Assembly (NCBI GenBank): GCA_003210135.1
Contig: QCNK01000003.1
Span: 40,964 to 104,963, forward strand
Direction of reading: 5' to 3'
From: Prochlorococcus sp. AG-424-P23
GTDB taxonomy: Bacteria; Cyanobacteriota; Cyanobacteriia; PCC-6307; Cyanobiaceae
DNA: 64,000 nt
Under the pieces are notes generated by a model, which did not search any database, had not been told where the DNA came from, and saw nothing but the letters and a program-made list of their open reading frames with translations. Position 1 is the stretch's first letter. Every line of letters starts with the position of its first letter. Made by a program: the position numbers and the translations under genes. Below, piece by piece: positions 20,535 through 30,597 of the stretch.

Positions 20535-22191
20535 TGAATCTTTTTTGAATTTTTTGATCTAACTGTTGTCTTGTATGGCATTCCCAATTTTTATCTTTAT
20601 CAGGGAAATCATCTCTATAATGCCCTCCTCTACTTTCTTCTCTAAATAGACAAGCTTTTAATAAAGTTATGGTGGTTATTTGTCTATTCTTTAAATCAAG
20701 TAAAAGATTTAATGCTCTTCTATTACGTTCACTAAGTTTTATTTTTTGATCAAATTTTATTTTTTCAAGACTATTTAGTAAATCATTTTTATTTAATTTA
20801 TCTATATCATTTTGAATGTAATTTAAAAATTTACTCATATTTAACTTATTTCGAGATACCCCTAAATTTAACCAACATAGTTTTCTTAGTTCATCAATTT
20901 TTTCAGCAATTATAGAAATTTGATCTTCTTTAGGATCTTCAATATCAAAGTCTTGGAATGATCTATCAAATTTTTCAAATTTTGAAAGGTTATTCAAAAC
21001 AATTGAAGACATTTTTCTTGCGAAAACAAGACACTCCATCAGTGAATTACTTGCCAGTCTATTAGCGCCATGAACGCCTGTAGAAGCAACTTCTCCAACG
21101 GCATATAATCCTTTTCTTGTTGAAGATGCATTTAGATCAGTTTTAACACCTCCCATCCAATAATGAGCTGCAGGAGCTACGGGAATAACCTCATTTAAAG
21201 GGTTAACGCCATAATCCTGACATCGACTTAAGATCGTGGGGAAGCGCTCTACAATTTTTTCTGGGTCAATATATCGAAGATCTAAGCCAACATGGTCTAC
21301 ATTATTATCATGCATATTTTTCATAATTGCTCTACTTACCTGATCTCTAGTAGCTAGATCACGATTTTCAAGATTTTTAACTGGACTTTCACCATTTTTA
21401 TCAACTAAAATCGCTCCTTCCCCTCTAAGTGCCTCAGATATTAAGAAGCAAGGTGCACCATAAAATTTTAAAGCTGTTGGATGAAATTGAACAAACTCCA
21501 AATCTTCGATAGCAGCTCCTGCTTTCCATGCAAGAGCAATCCCTTCACCAGAGGATTGAGCAGGATTTGTTGTGTTTGTAAATAAGTGTCCACCCCCACC
21601 TGTAGCCAAAACAACAGCTCTAGATTTAATCCAATATAAATTTGCTCCATCAAGAACCTGCACTCCTTTACATTCTTCATTTTCAATAAGAAGTTCAGTG
21701 ACTCTTACGCCCCTACAGTGAAGAATATTTTTTTTATTTTCAACATGATCTTCTAAAACTTCAACTAATGCTCTACCTGTACGATCTTTTACATGCAAGA
21801 CTCTTCTTCGAGAATGAGCAGCTTCTAAAGTAGTAGCTAGTTGATCAGAACTTTGATCAAAAATCATGCCTAAATTCTGCAACCTATCAACACAACCTGG
21901 GGCTTCTTTAACTAGCATTTCTACAGCTTGAAAATCACATAGTCCATCCCCTGCCTTTAAAGTATCTTCAGCATGAAGATCGAATGAATCATCTTTTCTA
22001 ATAACAGATGCTATCCCTCCTTGAGCCCATCTACTAGAAGATACTTTGCTAGTATTTCTATTTAAAAGAAGCACTTTTAAATTCGCGGGTAATTCAAGGC
22101 AAGTCATAAGTCCTGCAGCTCCAGCACCTATAACGATTACATCCCAATTATTTATTGGAATCGGTTCTTGCGAAAATGGAGGCCTAAGCAT
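20524..22191 (-). CDS. nadB: L-aspartate oxidase
   Basis: VIVIGAGAAGLMTCLEL; SRWAQGGIASV; EFVQFHPTAL; GLYAVGEVASTGVHGANRLASNSLMECLVFA. Confidence 0.93.
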   Translation of the reverse strand: MLRPPFSQEPIPINNWDVIVIGAGAAGLMTCLELPANLKVLLLNRNTSKVSSSRWAQGGIASVIRKDDSFDLHAEDTLKAGDGLCDFQAVEMLVKEAPGCVDRLQNLGMIFDQSSDQLATTLEAAHSRRRVLHVKDRTGRALVEVLEDHVENKKNILHCRGVRVTELLIENEECKGVQVLDGANLYWIKSRAVVLATGGGGHLFTNTTNPAQSSGEGIALAWKAGAAIEDLEFVQFHPTALKFYGAPCFLISEALRGEGAILVDKNGESPVKNLENRDLATRDQVSRAIMKNMHDNNVDHVGLDLRYIDPEKIVERFPTILSRCQDYGVNPLNEVIPVAPAAHYWMGGVKTDLNASSTRKGLYAVGEVASTGVHGANRLASNSLMECLVFARKMSSIVLNNLSKFEKFDRSFQDFDIEDPKEDQISIIAEKIDELRKLCWLNLGVSRNKLNMSKFLNYIQNDIDKLNKNDLLNSLEKIKFDQKIKLSERNRRALNLLLDLKNRQITTITLLKACLFREESRGGHYRDDFPDKDKNWECHTRQQLDQKIQKRFIKN

Positions 22192-22958
22192 TAAACCAAT
22201 CCGCTAAATGTTGGTTGCAAAATTGCTAGAAAAATAAATATTCCATCAACAATTAGTGTCGTTTGAATTACATAACTAGAAACCAATAGTGCTTTGCCAT
22301 TAGTGGTATTAATAGTCGCAGAATCAAAAATTTCTTTTGAAATAAACCAAATTAGCAGTGCAACAAAAACAATAATAGATAATGATTTTATTTGAAGAAG
22401 ATTCTCTGAGGTTTTTTGTAGAATTAGAGGAGCAGTTTCAGAGTCTGCTGTAATGACCTGCCTCCATTGATCCATTATTCCGATCAAAAATATTGTAATA
22501 TCAGTAACTGCAGTTCCAAATAAAGAAGATAGATAAAAACTAGAACCTATTTTCCAGTTAGTACCAAGGCCAATTAAAGCAAGTGGAAGAACTACAGCTT
22601 CAACAGGAATATGCAAGATAGGATATGGACTTAACCATCCCCAGAATAAACATCCACCGAGCCAACTGCCAGATACGCCAAGTAGTAATGAACTGACAAT
22701 AAACCATTTATTTGATGGTTTTTTGTATAAAACAAATGCTATTAAGAGAATTATAAAAGTAAAACAAAGAGCACTAATTGGTTCAAGTCTGACCCAAGGG
22801 GCTTGAATAAATATAGGTAAAATTACAAAAAAAGAAGACCACAATCTCAAAGAAATTGGCCTTGATAAAAAAGTGCTTTCATATGAATCAACTCTTTTAC
22901 TTAATTCATAGTTTAAGCTATCTTTCTCATCTAAATTTTTTGTAATTAATTCTTTCAA
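22191..22958 (-). CDS. DUF3120-like membrane protein
   Basis: Multiple TM segments with GCLFWGWLSPYPILHIPVEAVVLPLAL...FYLSSLFGTAVTD. Confidence 0.7.
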   Translation of the reverse strand: MKELITKNLDEKDSLNYELSKRVDSYESTFLSRPISLRLWSSFFVILPIFIQAPWVRLEPISALCFTFIILLIAFVLYKKPSNKWFIVSSLLLGVSGSWLGGCLFWGWLSPYPILHIPVEAVVLPLALIGLGTNWKIGSSFYLSSLFGTAVTDITIFLIGIMDQWRQVITADSETAPLILQKTSENLLQIKSLSIIVFVALLIWFISKEIFDSATINTTNGKALLVSSYVIQTTLIVDGIFIFLAILQPTFSGLV

Positions 22959-23136
22959 TGAATAAATTTTAATTAATTTAAATCGTGGTTTAAAAAACTG
23001 CCAATGCAGTATTTTAATAAATCAAGGACCCTTAATTTCACGGTAATATTGAGTATTTTAAAAGTATTTAATACACTTTGAGTCATTTATGAGTTTAAAA
23101 TAAATATAAAGAACAATATTTGGAATTTATTTTATT

Positions 23137-24549
23137 GTGTGGCAAGAAATTAATTACAAAGAAGATAATAACGATCTTCTGGTTCCTAATATTGCTTACA
23201 AAATAAATCCTGCAGAAATTGAAAGTGTCGAGGCTAATTCGATTGCTGAAGAAATAGGATTTGAATCAGGTGATTCGATAATTAGTATTAATGGAAAAAA
23301 ACCAAGAGATTTAATTGATTATCAGATTCTCATTAGTGAAGAATTTTTAAACATATCAGTTTTAGATAAAAATTATGAAATTCATAATATAAGTATTGAA
23401 AAAGATCAAGACGTAAATTTAGGCATAAATTTTAAAGATGCATTATTTGATTCAATCAAGCAATGTAATAATAGATGTCCATTTTGTTTTATAGATCAAC
23501 AGCCAAGCGGTAAAAGGAAAAGTCTTTACATAAAAGATGATGATTATAGATTAAGTTTCCTTTATGGGTCTTATCTAACCCTTACGAATTTAAAAAAAGA
23601 AGATTGGGAAAGAATTTCCAGGCAAAAACTATCCCCACTATTTATTTCCGTTCATGCTACGGATCCAGATACTCGAGAAAAATTACTAAAAAATAAAAAA
23701 GCGGGAATAATTCTTGATCAAATTTCCTGGTTTGAAAAAAACTCTATACAAATTCATGCTCAAATTGTGGTATGCCCTGATATAAATGATGGAGAAATTC
23801 TTGAGAAATCAATTTTAGAACTAGCAGACTTCTACAAAAAATCAGCTCAAACAGTACTTTCAGTCGCAATAGTTCCTGTAGGACTTACAAAATTTAGACC
23901 TGAAAATGATGGATTAAAATCAGTAAGCCCGGAATATGCAATAAAAACCATTAAACAAGTAGAAAGGATTCAAGAGTATTTACAAATAAGTCTTGGGACT
24001 CGTTTTTGTTGGCTAGCAGATGAATGGTATTTAATAGCAGGTAAAAACTTACCTAGTTACAACACCTATGAGAATATGCCACAAGAATCTAATGGAGTTG
24101 GCTCAATTAGAAGCTTTCTAAAGACATTAAGTGAGAAAACTAAAAAACTTCCCAAAAAATTAAAAAAGCCGAAAAAAGTTAGTTGGATTGTTGGTAAATT
24201 AGTTTATGAAGCCCTCATTCCTACTGTGGAGAAATTAAACTTGATTGATGGTTTGACAATTAATTTATACGGCTTACCAAGTATTTATTGGGGACAAGAA
24301 CAAGTTGTTACTGGACTTTTAACTGGAGAAGATCTAATTTATGGACTACAAGATAAGGATTTAGGAGAAGGTATCTATATACCATCAATAATGTTAAAAA
24401 TAAATACTGATTTATTTTTAGATGATAAAAATATTAAAGAAGTAGAGAATCAATTGAATACCCGAATTCACGTTCTTGATGAATCTAATGATATTATAGA
24501 TACTTTGATTATCAAGTCTAATAAAACAAATAGTATAAAAAATGCTTAA
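23137..24549 (+). CDS. PDZ / radical SAM / DUF512 protein (TIGR03279-like), GTG start
   Basis: N-terminal PDZ-like SVEANSIAEEIGFESGDSIISINGKKPRDLIDYQ; CNNRCPFC (CX3CX2C); C-terminal GxLVYEALIP region. Confidence 0.82.
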   Translation: MWQEINYKEDNNDLLVPNIAYKINPAEIESVEANSIAEEIGFESGDSIISINGKKPRDLIDYQILISEEFLNISVLDKNYEIHNISIEKDQDVNLGINFKDALFDSIKQCNNRCPFCFIDQQPSGKRKSLYIKDDDYRLSFLYGSYLTLTNLKKEDWERISRQKLSPLFISVHATDPDTREKLLKNKKAGIILDQISWFEKNSIQIHAQIVVCPDINDGEILEKSILELADFYKKSAQTVLSVAIVPVGLTKFRPENDGLKSVSPEYAIKTIKQVERIQEYLQISLGTRFCWLADEWYLIAGKNLPSYNTYENMPQESNGVGSIRSFLKTLSEKTKKLPKKLKKPKKVSWIVGKLVYEALIPTVEKLNLIDGLTINLYGLPSIYWGQEQVVTGLLTGEDLIYGLQDKDLGEGIYIPSIMLKINTDLFLDDKNIKEVENQLNTRIHVLDESNDIIDTLIIKSNKTNSIKNA

Positions 24550-25975
24550 AAAAGTAATAAATACAATCTTATTTTTGCCTCTTGCTCTATTTAGTAACTC
24601 TCTAGAAATAAAAGCCAACGAAAAACAAGGATTTATAGATACAATTTTAGAAGAAAAATCAAATCAGCCTTTTATTAGTTACCAAGATATAGAAAAAATT
24701 GTCTTAAATAATCAAGAGTTAAAATCATTAAAAAACTTAGTTGCCTCTGCAAGCTTTAATCTTTCGAGTCAGATTGCTCAAAGATACCCATCCTTAGATT
24801 TTCAAGCCAATGGGTTTCCAAAATATGTCGCAGGTAAAAATAATAATAGCAATTCAGCGACTTTAAAAACTTCACAATTTTCGGCTAATCCCTCTCTAAA
24901 TATTAAATGGGATTTAATTGACCCTCTTAGAGGATCCGAAATTAAAATTGCCAGAGATAATTACAAAATTGCAGAAAATAATTATGAGATTAAGAAAAAA
25001 GATTTAATTCAAGAAGCTAGAATGAGATATCACAAATACCAAAAATCATATCAAGACATTCAAAATAAAAAATTTACAGTTGATTTATCAACTACAAGTT
25101 TAGATAATGCTATAGCGAAGTTAGATGCTGGAATTGGTACAAAATTTGAAGTTCTTGAAGCAGAAGCTCAATTATCTCGAGATAAACTATCTCTTAATGA
25201 AAAAAAAATAGAACATAAAATTAATAAAATTTCTCTCAAAGAGATTCTTAATATAAAGGGAGATTTCAAAATTAATAAAGAAAATTATCTAACAGGTTTT
25301 TGGAATCATGGACTGAATAAAAATATTAATGAAGGTTTAGAAAAAAATCTTTCTTTAAAAAACCTCATTCTTCAAAAATCTGTGAAAAAGAATCAAGCAA
25401 AAAGTTTTTTATCTCAAAATAAGCCAAATATTTATATCAGCAACTCTTTCGCAAGTACATTTTCCAAGGGCGACTCTCTTTCCGCTAATATTGACTCTGA
25501 AGAATCAGGATCTAATTATACAAATACAATAAGTTTGAATTTTGCATGGAAAATTTTTGATGGTGGACAAAATAAAAACTCTTACAAATCAAAAATAGCA
25601 GATGCAGAATCTGAAAAATATGCTTATAAAAATCTAAAAAATGTTTTAACCACTAATATTAGCAAAGCATATTTAAATCTTAGATTGAATGAAGAGAAAA
25701 TTATTTCTTCTCTTAAAGAAATTGAATCTAGTAAAGAGTCTGTAAGGCTATCCAGACTTAGATATGATGTTGGAATATCAACTCTTAAAGATGTACTTAT
25801 AAGACAAAGTGAATTAAGTAATGCAAAATCAAAAAATATTAATGCAGTATATAATTACAATTTGCATTTAGATGAATTAGAAAGATTAACTTTTCTTGAA
25901 ATAAGTAAAAATTGTGAAAATAACAATAATAATAAAACTAAACATAGAGAATCCATTTGTAATATTTCAAGATGA
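24542..25975 (+). CDS. TolC-family outer membrane efflux protein
   Basis: Long coiled-coil OEP repeats: YEIKKKDLIQEARMRYHKYQ..LDAGIGTKFEVLEAEAQLSRDKLSLNEKK and RLSRLRYDVGISTLKDVLIRQSELSNAK. Confidence 0.85.
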   Translation: MLKKVINTILFLPLALFSNSLEIKANEKQGFIDTILEEKSNQPFISYQDIEKIVLNNQELKSLKNLVASASFNLSSQIAQRYPSLDFQANGFPKYVAGKNNNSNSATLKTSQFSANPSLNIKWDLIDPLRGSEIKIARDNYKIAENNYEIKKKDLIQEARMRYHKYQKSYQDIQNKKFTVDLSTTSLDNAIAKLDAGIGTKFEVLEAEAQLSRDKLSLNEKKIEHKINKISLKEILNIKGDFKINKENYLTGFWNHGLNKNINEGLEKNLSLKNLILQKSVKKNQAKSFLSQNKPNIYISNSFASTFSKGDSLSANIDSEESGSNYTNTISLNFAWKIFDGGQNKNSYKSKIADAESEKYAYKNLKNVLTTNISKAYLNLRLNEEKIISSLKEIESSKESVRLSRLRYDVGISTLKDVLIRQSELSNAKSKNINAVYNYNLHLDELERLTFLEISKNCENNNNNKTKHRESICNISR

Positions 25976-26772
25976 ATCCAACAAATTTAACTAATAAACA
26001 ACTCAGTGAATTAGATTCTTTATTTGAATTAGTTAGTCAACGTCAAATAAAAGATTTTGGAAATATTACTGCCAGCAATAAAGCAGACGGATCATTAATA
26101 ACTAGTTGTGACTTATGGAGTGATAAAACAATCGTGGATGGTCTAGCTTTAATAGCTCCAGATGAGGGAGTACTTAGTGAAGAAGGAGGTAAGTCGATTC
26201 CTAATACAAAAGCATATTGGATTGTCGATCCACTTGATGGGACAACAAATTTTGCCGCTGGGATTCCTTACTGGTCTATATCAGTTGCAAGATTTGTTGA
26301 TGGCAAACCTCAATCTTCTTTTTTAATAATACCTACGTTGAAAAAAAAGTTTGTATCCATTAAAGGTAAAGGTGTCTGGTTAAATAACCAAAAAATTGAG
26401 CCTTACAACAATAATCACAAAAGTGAATGCGTATCTTTATGTAGTAGATCTATAAAAATTCTCCAAAAAAAACCAAACTCAGTATTTCCAGGCAAAATCA
26501 GACTCTTAGGTGTATCTAGTTTAAATCTAACGAGTGTAGCGATGGGACAAACTTTTGGAGCAATAGAATCAACCCCCAAGATATGGGATATTGCAGCGGC
26601 CTGGCTTTTATTAGAAGAACTGAATTGTTCTATAGAGTGGTTAGAAACAGATCCTTTAAATTTATTATCAGGACAAAACTTAGGCGACGTTAATTTTCCA
26701 TTAATTGCTTGTAGATCAAGAGAAAAAATTAAAATCTTAAAGCCGTGGGGCAATTTATTATTAGAAAATTAG
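25972..26772 (+). CDS. inositol monophosphatase family protein
   Basis: SEEGGKSIPNTKAYWIVDPLDGTTNFAAGIPYWSISVA; WDIAAAWLLLEE. Confidence 0.9.
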   Translation: MNPTNLTNKQLSELDSLFELVSQRQIKDFGNITASNKADGSLITSCDLWSDKTIVDGLALIAPDEGVLSEEGGKSIPNTKAYWIVDPLDGTTNFAAGIPYWSISVARFVDGKPQSSFLIIPTLKKKFVSIKGKGVWLNNQKIEPYNNNHKSECVSLCSRSIKILQKKPNSVFPGKIRLLGVSSLNLTSVAMGQTFGAIESTPKIWDIAAAWLLLEELNCSIEWLETDPLNLLSGQNLGDVNFPLIACRSREKIKILKPWGNLLLEN

Positions 26773-26844
26773 TTGCATCATAAATAAATAATTGCTTGAA
26801 AAATTTCTTAATTAGATACAATAAAAATTATATGAAATAAATAT

Positions 26845-27786
26845 TTGAAGAAAATTAATTTGCAACGAAGTTCAACTTGGATACTGAAAAGTTTGTGGGG
26901 GGCTTGTGAAAGATGGAGCAAATCTGATTGCATAGATCTAAGTGCTGCATTTGCTTACTACACACTACAATCATTTTTTCCTATTCTCCTAATTTCTCTT
27001 TCAATAGCATCATGGTTCCTTGGCAAACAAGAGGGATTAGATCAAGAAATAATTGCTATTGCAGCCCAAATTTTACCTCCTTCAGTAGTTGAATTAGTAG
27101 AAACAACATTATTTAATTTGATTGATCAAGGTTTTGGAGCAGGTATACTGGGCGCTATGTTTTTGCTATTTACAGCAGGTAATGCATATTTATCTCTCCA
27201 AAGAGGTTCAGATAGGCTGTGGGAGGATGAACTTCCTTCCAAAAGAGTAAATGTAAATTCTGCTTGGAGAGAGCAAGCTTCGAGGTTTCTCCGTAATAGA
27301 GTTGAAGCTTTTTTAATAGTATTTTTTATAGGGTTTTTAATGGTATTAGATCAGATTAGTGCAAATCTTAGAATGATACCAACTAACGTTTTAGAAAATC
27401 TCTCAAAATCTAATAATTTAATTTCTAATTTATTTCTAAAGTTACCCCTTTTACAAGTTGGTCAATTCGCAATCCCACTAATTGGCTTTTCTTTAATGGC
27501 ACTTTTATTACAAGCTCTATTGCCAAGCAGAAAAGTACCTTTAAGACCACTATTGCCTGGATCTATCCTAATTGGAATTGGTCTAACAACATTGAATTTA
27601 GCAGTAAGTAAAAGTATTCTTTCTCTTGGAGTAAGATTTCAAGCATATGGTTTTATTGGAGGTTTTCTTGTACTTACATTGTGGGTTTGGCTTTTAGGCG
27701 TGATTTTATATTTTGGGCAATGCTGGAGTGTTGTTATTGCTAGTATGTCTCTAGTAAATAAAAGAAGAAATAGACCTTTAATATAG
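26845..27786 (+). CDS. YihY/BrkB family membrane protein
   Basis: DLSAAFAYYTLQSFFPILLISLSIASWF; SLQRGSDRLWE; LWVWLLGVILYFGQCWSVV. TTG start. Confidence 0.85.
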   Translation: MKKINLQRSSTWILKSLWGACERWSKSDCIDLSAAFAYYTLQSFFPILLISLSIASWFLGKQEGLDQEIIAIAAQILPPSVVELVETTLFNLIDQGFGAGILGAMFLLFTAGNAYLSLQRGSDRLWEDELPSKRVNVNSAWREQASRFLRNRVEAFLIVFFIGFLMVLDQISANLRMIPTNVLENLSKSNNLISNLFLKLPLLQVGQFAIPLIGFSLMALLLQALLPSRKVPLRPLLPGSILIGIGLTTLNLAVSKSILSLGVRFQAYGFIGGFLVLTLWVWLLGVILYFGQCWSVVIASMSLVNKRRNRPLI

Positions 27787-27787
27787 T

Positions 27788-28129
27788 ATGAATTATTTTC
27801 TTAAAATCAATAAAACTATCCTTATTTATTCAGTAATCGCTTTAATATTAATCCCTATTTTTGGGATTAACTTTTTAATAAGCTTTTTAGGTAACATACT
27901 ACTTCTTTTATTTCTTATTCCTATTTTATTATTAATTTTAGTTTTCATAGGATTTAACTCTTACAAATCAAAATTAAATTCATGTAATGAATGTGGTGCC
28001 ATATCTCTAGGTCTAAGTGAGACCTGCGTTAACTGTGGAGCCGATTTAAATGATATTAGTAAAAAAAATCAATTTGATAAAAAACCAAGTGAAAGCACTA
28101 TTGAAGTTAAAGCAGAAGAAATTAAGTAA
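27788..28129 (+). CDS. hypothetical membrane protein with C-terminal zinc ribbon
   Basis: Two TM segments then CNECGAISLGLSETCVNCGADL (CX2C...CX2C). Confidence 0.65.
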   Translation: MNYFLKINKTILIYSVIALILIPIFGINFLISFLGNILLLLFLIPILLLILVFIGFNSYKSKLNSCNECGAISLGLSETCVNCGADLNDISKKNQFDKKPSESTIEVKAEEIK

Positions 28130-28132
28130 GAA

Positions 28133-28279
28133 TTAACCAATCCCAATTTGTCTAAGGATACTTTGACCAGTAATTAGTTCAGTACCAAGACCAATTAAAA
28201 TTCCCATCATCGCCATACGACCATTCCAAGTTTCAGCAAAATTAACAAAGCCAAATCTTGTTTGATTTTCTTCATTCAT
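28133..28279 (-). CDS. high-light-inducible protein (Hli/HLIP, 48 aa; absent from ORF track)
   Basis: Reverse strand MNEENQTRFGFVNFAETWNGRMAMMGILIGLGTELITGQSILRQIGIG*; ExxNGRxAMMG chlorophyll-binding motif. Confidence 0.9.
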   Translation of the reverse strand: MNEENQTRFGFVNFAETWNGRMAMMGILIGLGTELITGQSILRQIGIG

Positions 28280-28343
28280 AATTAACTTTATCGCTATCTA
28301 ATTATATTAACGTTTTGAGGAGAAATTTATGATAAATAATTAA

Positions 28344-28727
28344 TTATTTAATATGTCTGACACCATCAACAGGTCGATACTCATCTCCAGTTAATTCCTC
28401 ATATACTATTGCTGGCAATCCTGTTTCAAACATTGTTTGCAAGGCTTCCTTTAACATAGGATTCCATCCTCCAGTACTTACTTTGCCATGTCTTACTGTC
28501 CAATCCCAAGTTCCTTTGAGATCTCTGGGTAATCTACCTTCTCTATCTCTTCGAGCGACTAAGTCTAAAGATTCTACTAACCCAACAATAATTGGATTTT
28601 TACCATAAGAAGGTGTAAGGCTTAGTTCAAGCCTTACAGGATCATCTTTTACCATTTTTAATCTAAACCTTGGAGGTAATTTAAGTGATCTTATGACAGA
28701 TGAGACAATTTTTGTTCTTAATTCCAA
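28344..28727 (-). CDS. conserved cyanobacterial hypothetical protein
   Basis: 127 aa, soluble: RTKIVSSVIRSLKLPPRFRLKMVKDDPVRLELSL...; family not recognised. Confidence 0.7.
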   Translation of the reverse strand: MELRTKIVSSVIRSLKLPPRFRLKMVKDDPVRLELSLTPSYGKNPIIVGLVESLDLVARRDREGRLPRDLKGTWDWTVRHGKVSTGGWNPMLKEALQTMFETGLPAIVYEELTGDEYRPVDGVRHIK

Positions 28728-28755
28728 TTTTTTTTACCTTAAATTTTCAATTCAA

Positions 28756-29019
28756 TTAATCAGTTGTTGAACCCTTTTCTTCTAGGGTAGAGTCATTATC
28801 ATTTGAGAATCTTACTGTTAATAATTCCTCATCTGTTATATTGCCTGATTTATCTAAAAGCTCTGGGTGTATTGTGTACTTTTTTTGTTGAAAATTTGGT
28901 TTACTGTAACGTTTATTTTCTGAACTAGTTATCCCCCAGCCATTGGACATTACTCTAAAAGCTTTCCAAACTAAATAGGTTAAGGCTGCAGAATATATAA
29001 TTGGAAATAAAATAGACAT
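28756..29019 (-). CDS. DUF2973-like protein
   Basis: N-terminal TM then YTIHPELLDKSGNITDEELLTVRFS. Confidence 0.7.
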   Translation of the reverse strand: MSILFPIIYSAALTYLVWKAFRVMSNGWGITSSENKRYSKPNFQQKKYTIHPELLDKSGNITDEELLTVRFSNDNDSTLEEKGSTTD

Positions 29020-29191
29020 CTAATTTATAAATTAGTTGATTATATGTTTAATATCATAGCCCGAAAAAAAGTAATTTAGCCATTTAAAAGTAATAAATTT
29101 TTCTCTTAACAATATTAATTTTTTTGTAGTTATAGTAAAAGTACATTAATAATGCGTCTTTAATGCATTCAAAGGAAAAAAAGATCAAAAA

Positions 29192-30313
29192 TTGAAAATT
29201 TATAGTCACAAACAATTACTATTCTTCTTATCCATTTCAATGGGTATTATATGTCCATCATATTTAATTTCGGAACCATTAACTAAACCAAGATTTAATA
29301 AAGTTGATACATATTCAGATAAATCTTTCATTACTAAAGCTGTAGAAAAAACTGGTGCTTCTGTAGTGACAATTGATACTCAAAGATATGTTAAAACAAG
29401 GAAATCTCCAAGGAATAATCAACTATTTATAGACCCATATTTTGAAAGATTTTTTGGATTAGATTTAACTTATGATAATCAACCAAGGGTAGAGCAAAAC
29501 CAAGGCAGTGGATTGATATTCTCAGACGGACTTGTAATGACTAATGCTCATGTCGTAAATGGATCTGATAAAGTTGTTGTTGGATTAACTAATGGAAAAA
29601 AAATAAAAGCAAAACTTATAGGTCAAGACTTTTTTACTGACATCGCTGTGCTGAAGATTGAAGGTGAAGGACCTTGGCCAATAGCAAAATTGGGTGATTC
29701 ATCAAAAATTAAAGTTGGTGATTGGGCAATCGCAGTGGGGAATCCATTTGGACTAGAAAACACAGTTACTTTAGGTATTATTAGTAATTTAAAAAGAAAT
29801 GTCACTCAATTAGGAATATACGATAAAAAACTTGAACTAATTCAAACAGATGCTGCTATCAATCCTGGCAATTCTGGAGGTCCACTATTAAATAGCAATG
29901 GAGAAGTAATTGGAATTAATACCTTGATCAGGTCAGGTCCAGGAGCAGGCTTAAGTTTTGCAATCCCAATTAATAAAGCGAAGAAAATTGCTTATCAACT
30001 AATAAATAATGGAAAAGTAATACACCCTATGATTGGGATAAGCCTAATAGATGAGAGTAGTTTTGAAGAAAATAATAATTCCGTAAAAGTCGGTTATGTA
30101 GTGCCAAATAGTCCAGCTGAAAAGAGTGGAATCAAAGTAAACGATTTAATCATCAAAGTTGGTAATAAAGATATTAAAAAAAGTGCAGACGTAATAAGCG
30201 AAATCAGTAATAATGGTATTAATAAACAAATAAAAATATTATTAAAGCGCGGAAATAAATTTATTAGTTTAAAAGTAAAACCAACTGATATTACAAATTT
30301 ACAAAATAAATAA
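29192..30313 (+). CDS. HtrA/Deg-type serine protease with PDZ domain (TTG start)
   Basis: TNAHVVNGSDKV, DIAVLKI, NPGNSGGPLLNSNGEVIGINT triad motifs; PDZ domain VGYVVPNSPAEKSGIKVNDLI. Confidence 0.92.
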   Translation: MKIYSHKQLLFFLSISMGIICPSYLISEPLTKPRFNKVDTYSDKSFITKAVEKTGASVVTIDTQRYVKTRKSPRNNQLFIDPYFERFFGLDLTYDNQPRVEQNQGSGLIFSDGLVMTNAHVVNGSDKVVVGLTNGKKIKAKLIGQDFFTDIAVLKIEGEGPWPIAKLGDSSKIKVGDWAIAVGNPFGLENTVTLGIISNLKRNVTQLGIYDKKLELIQTDAAINPGNSGGPLLNSNGEVIGINTLIRSGPGAGLSFAIPINKAKKIAYQLINNGKVIHPMIGISLIDESSFEENNNSVKVGYVVPNSPAEKSGIKVNDLIIKVGNKDIKKSADVISEISNNGINKQIKILLKRGNKFISLKVKPTDITNLQNK

Positions 30314-30324
30314 ATTTTTCATAT

Positions 30325-30462
30325 TTAATTTCGTTTAAGTATTTCCACGCACCTAGAAATACATTTACCATCTTTAATATCACAGGTTGAAATGCATTCA
30401 AAATAACTTTCAATTGGATCAGAAATTAGCAACTCTCTATCTTTTAAATCAAAATCTTTCAT
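30325..30462 (-). CDS. 45-aa twin-CX3C small protein (absent from ORF track)
   Basis: Reverse strand MKDFDLKDRELLISDPIESYFECISTCDIKDGKCISRCVEILKRN*; CX3C-X6-CX3C spacing. Confidence 0.6.
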   Translation of the reverse strand: MKDFDLKDRELLISDPIESYFECISTCDIKDGKCISRCVEILKRN

Positions 30463-30597
30463 ATAAAAATTAAAACTTATTTTTGTATTTTTAAGGTTAA
30501 ACAAAAACAGTAAATTATGTAAAGATAAATGAGTGTTCTTGCCTAGCTAAATATAAAGTTTGTTAAAAAATCAAATTTTTTCAACAAATTTCTATGA

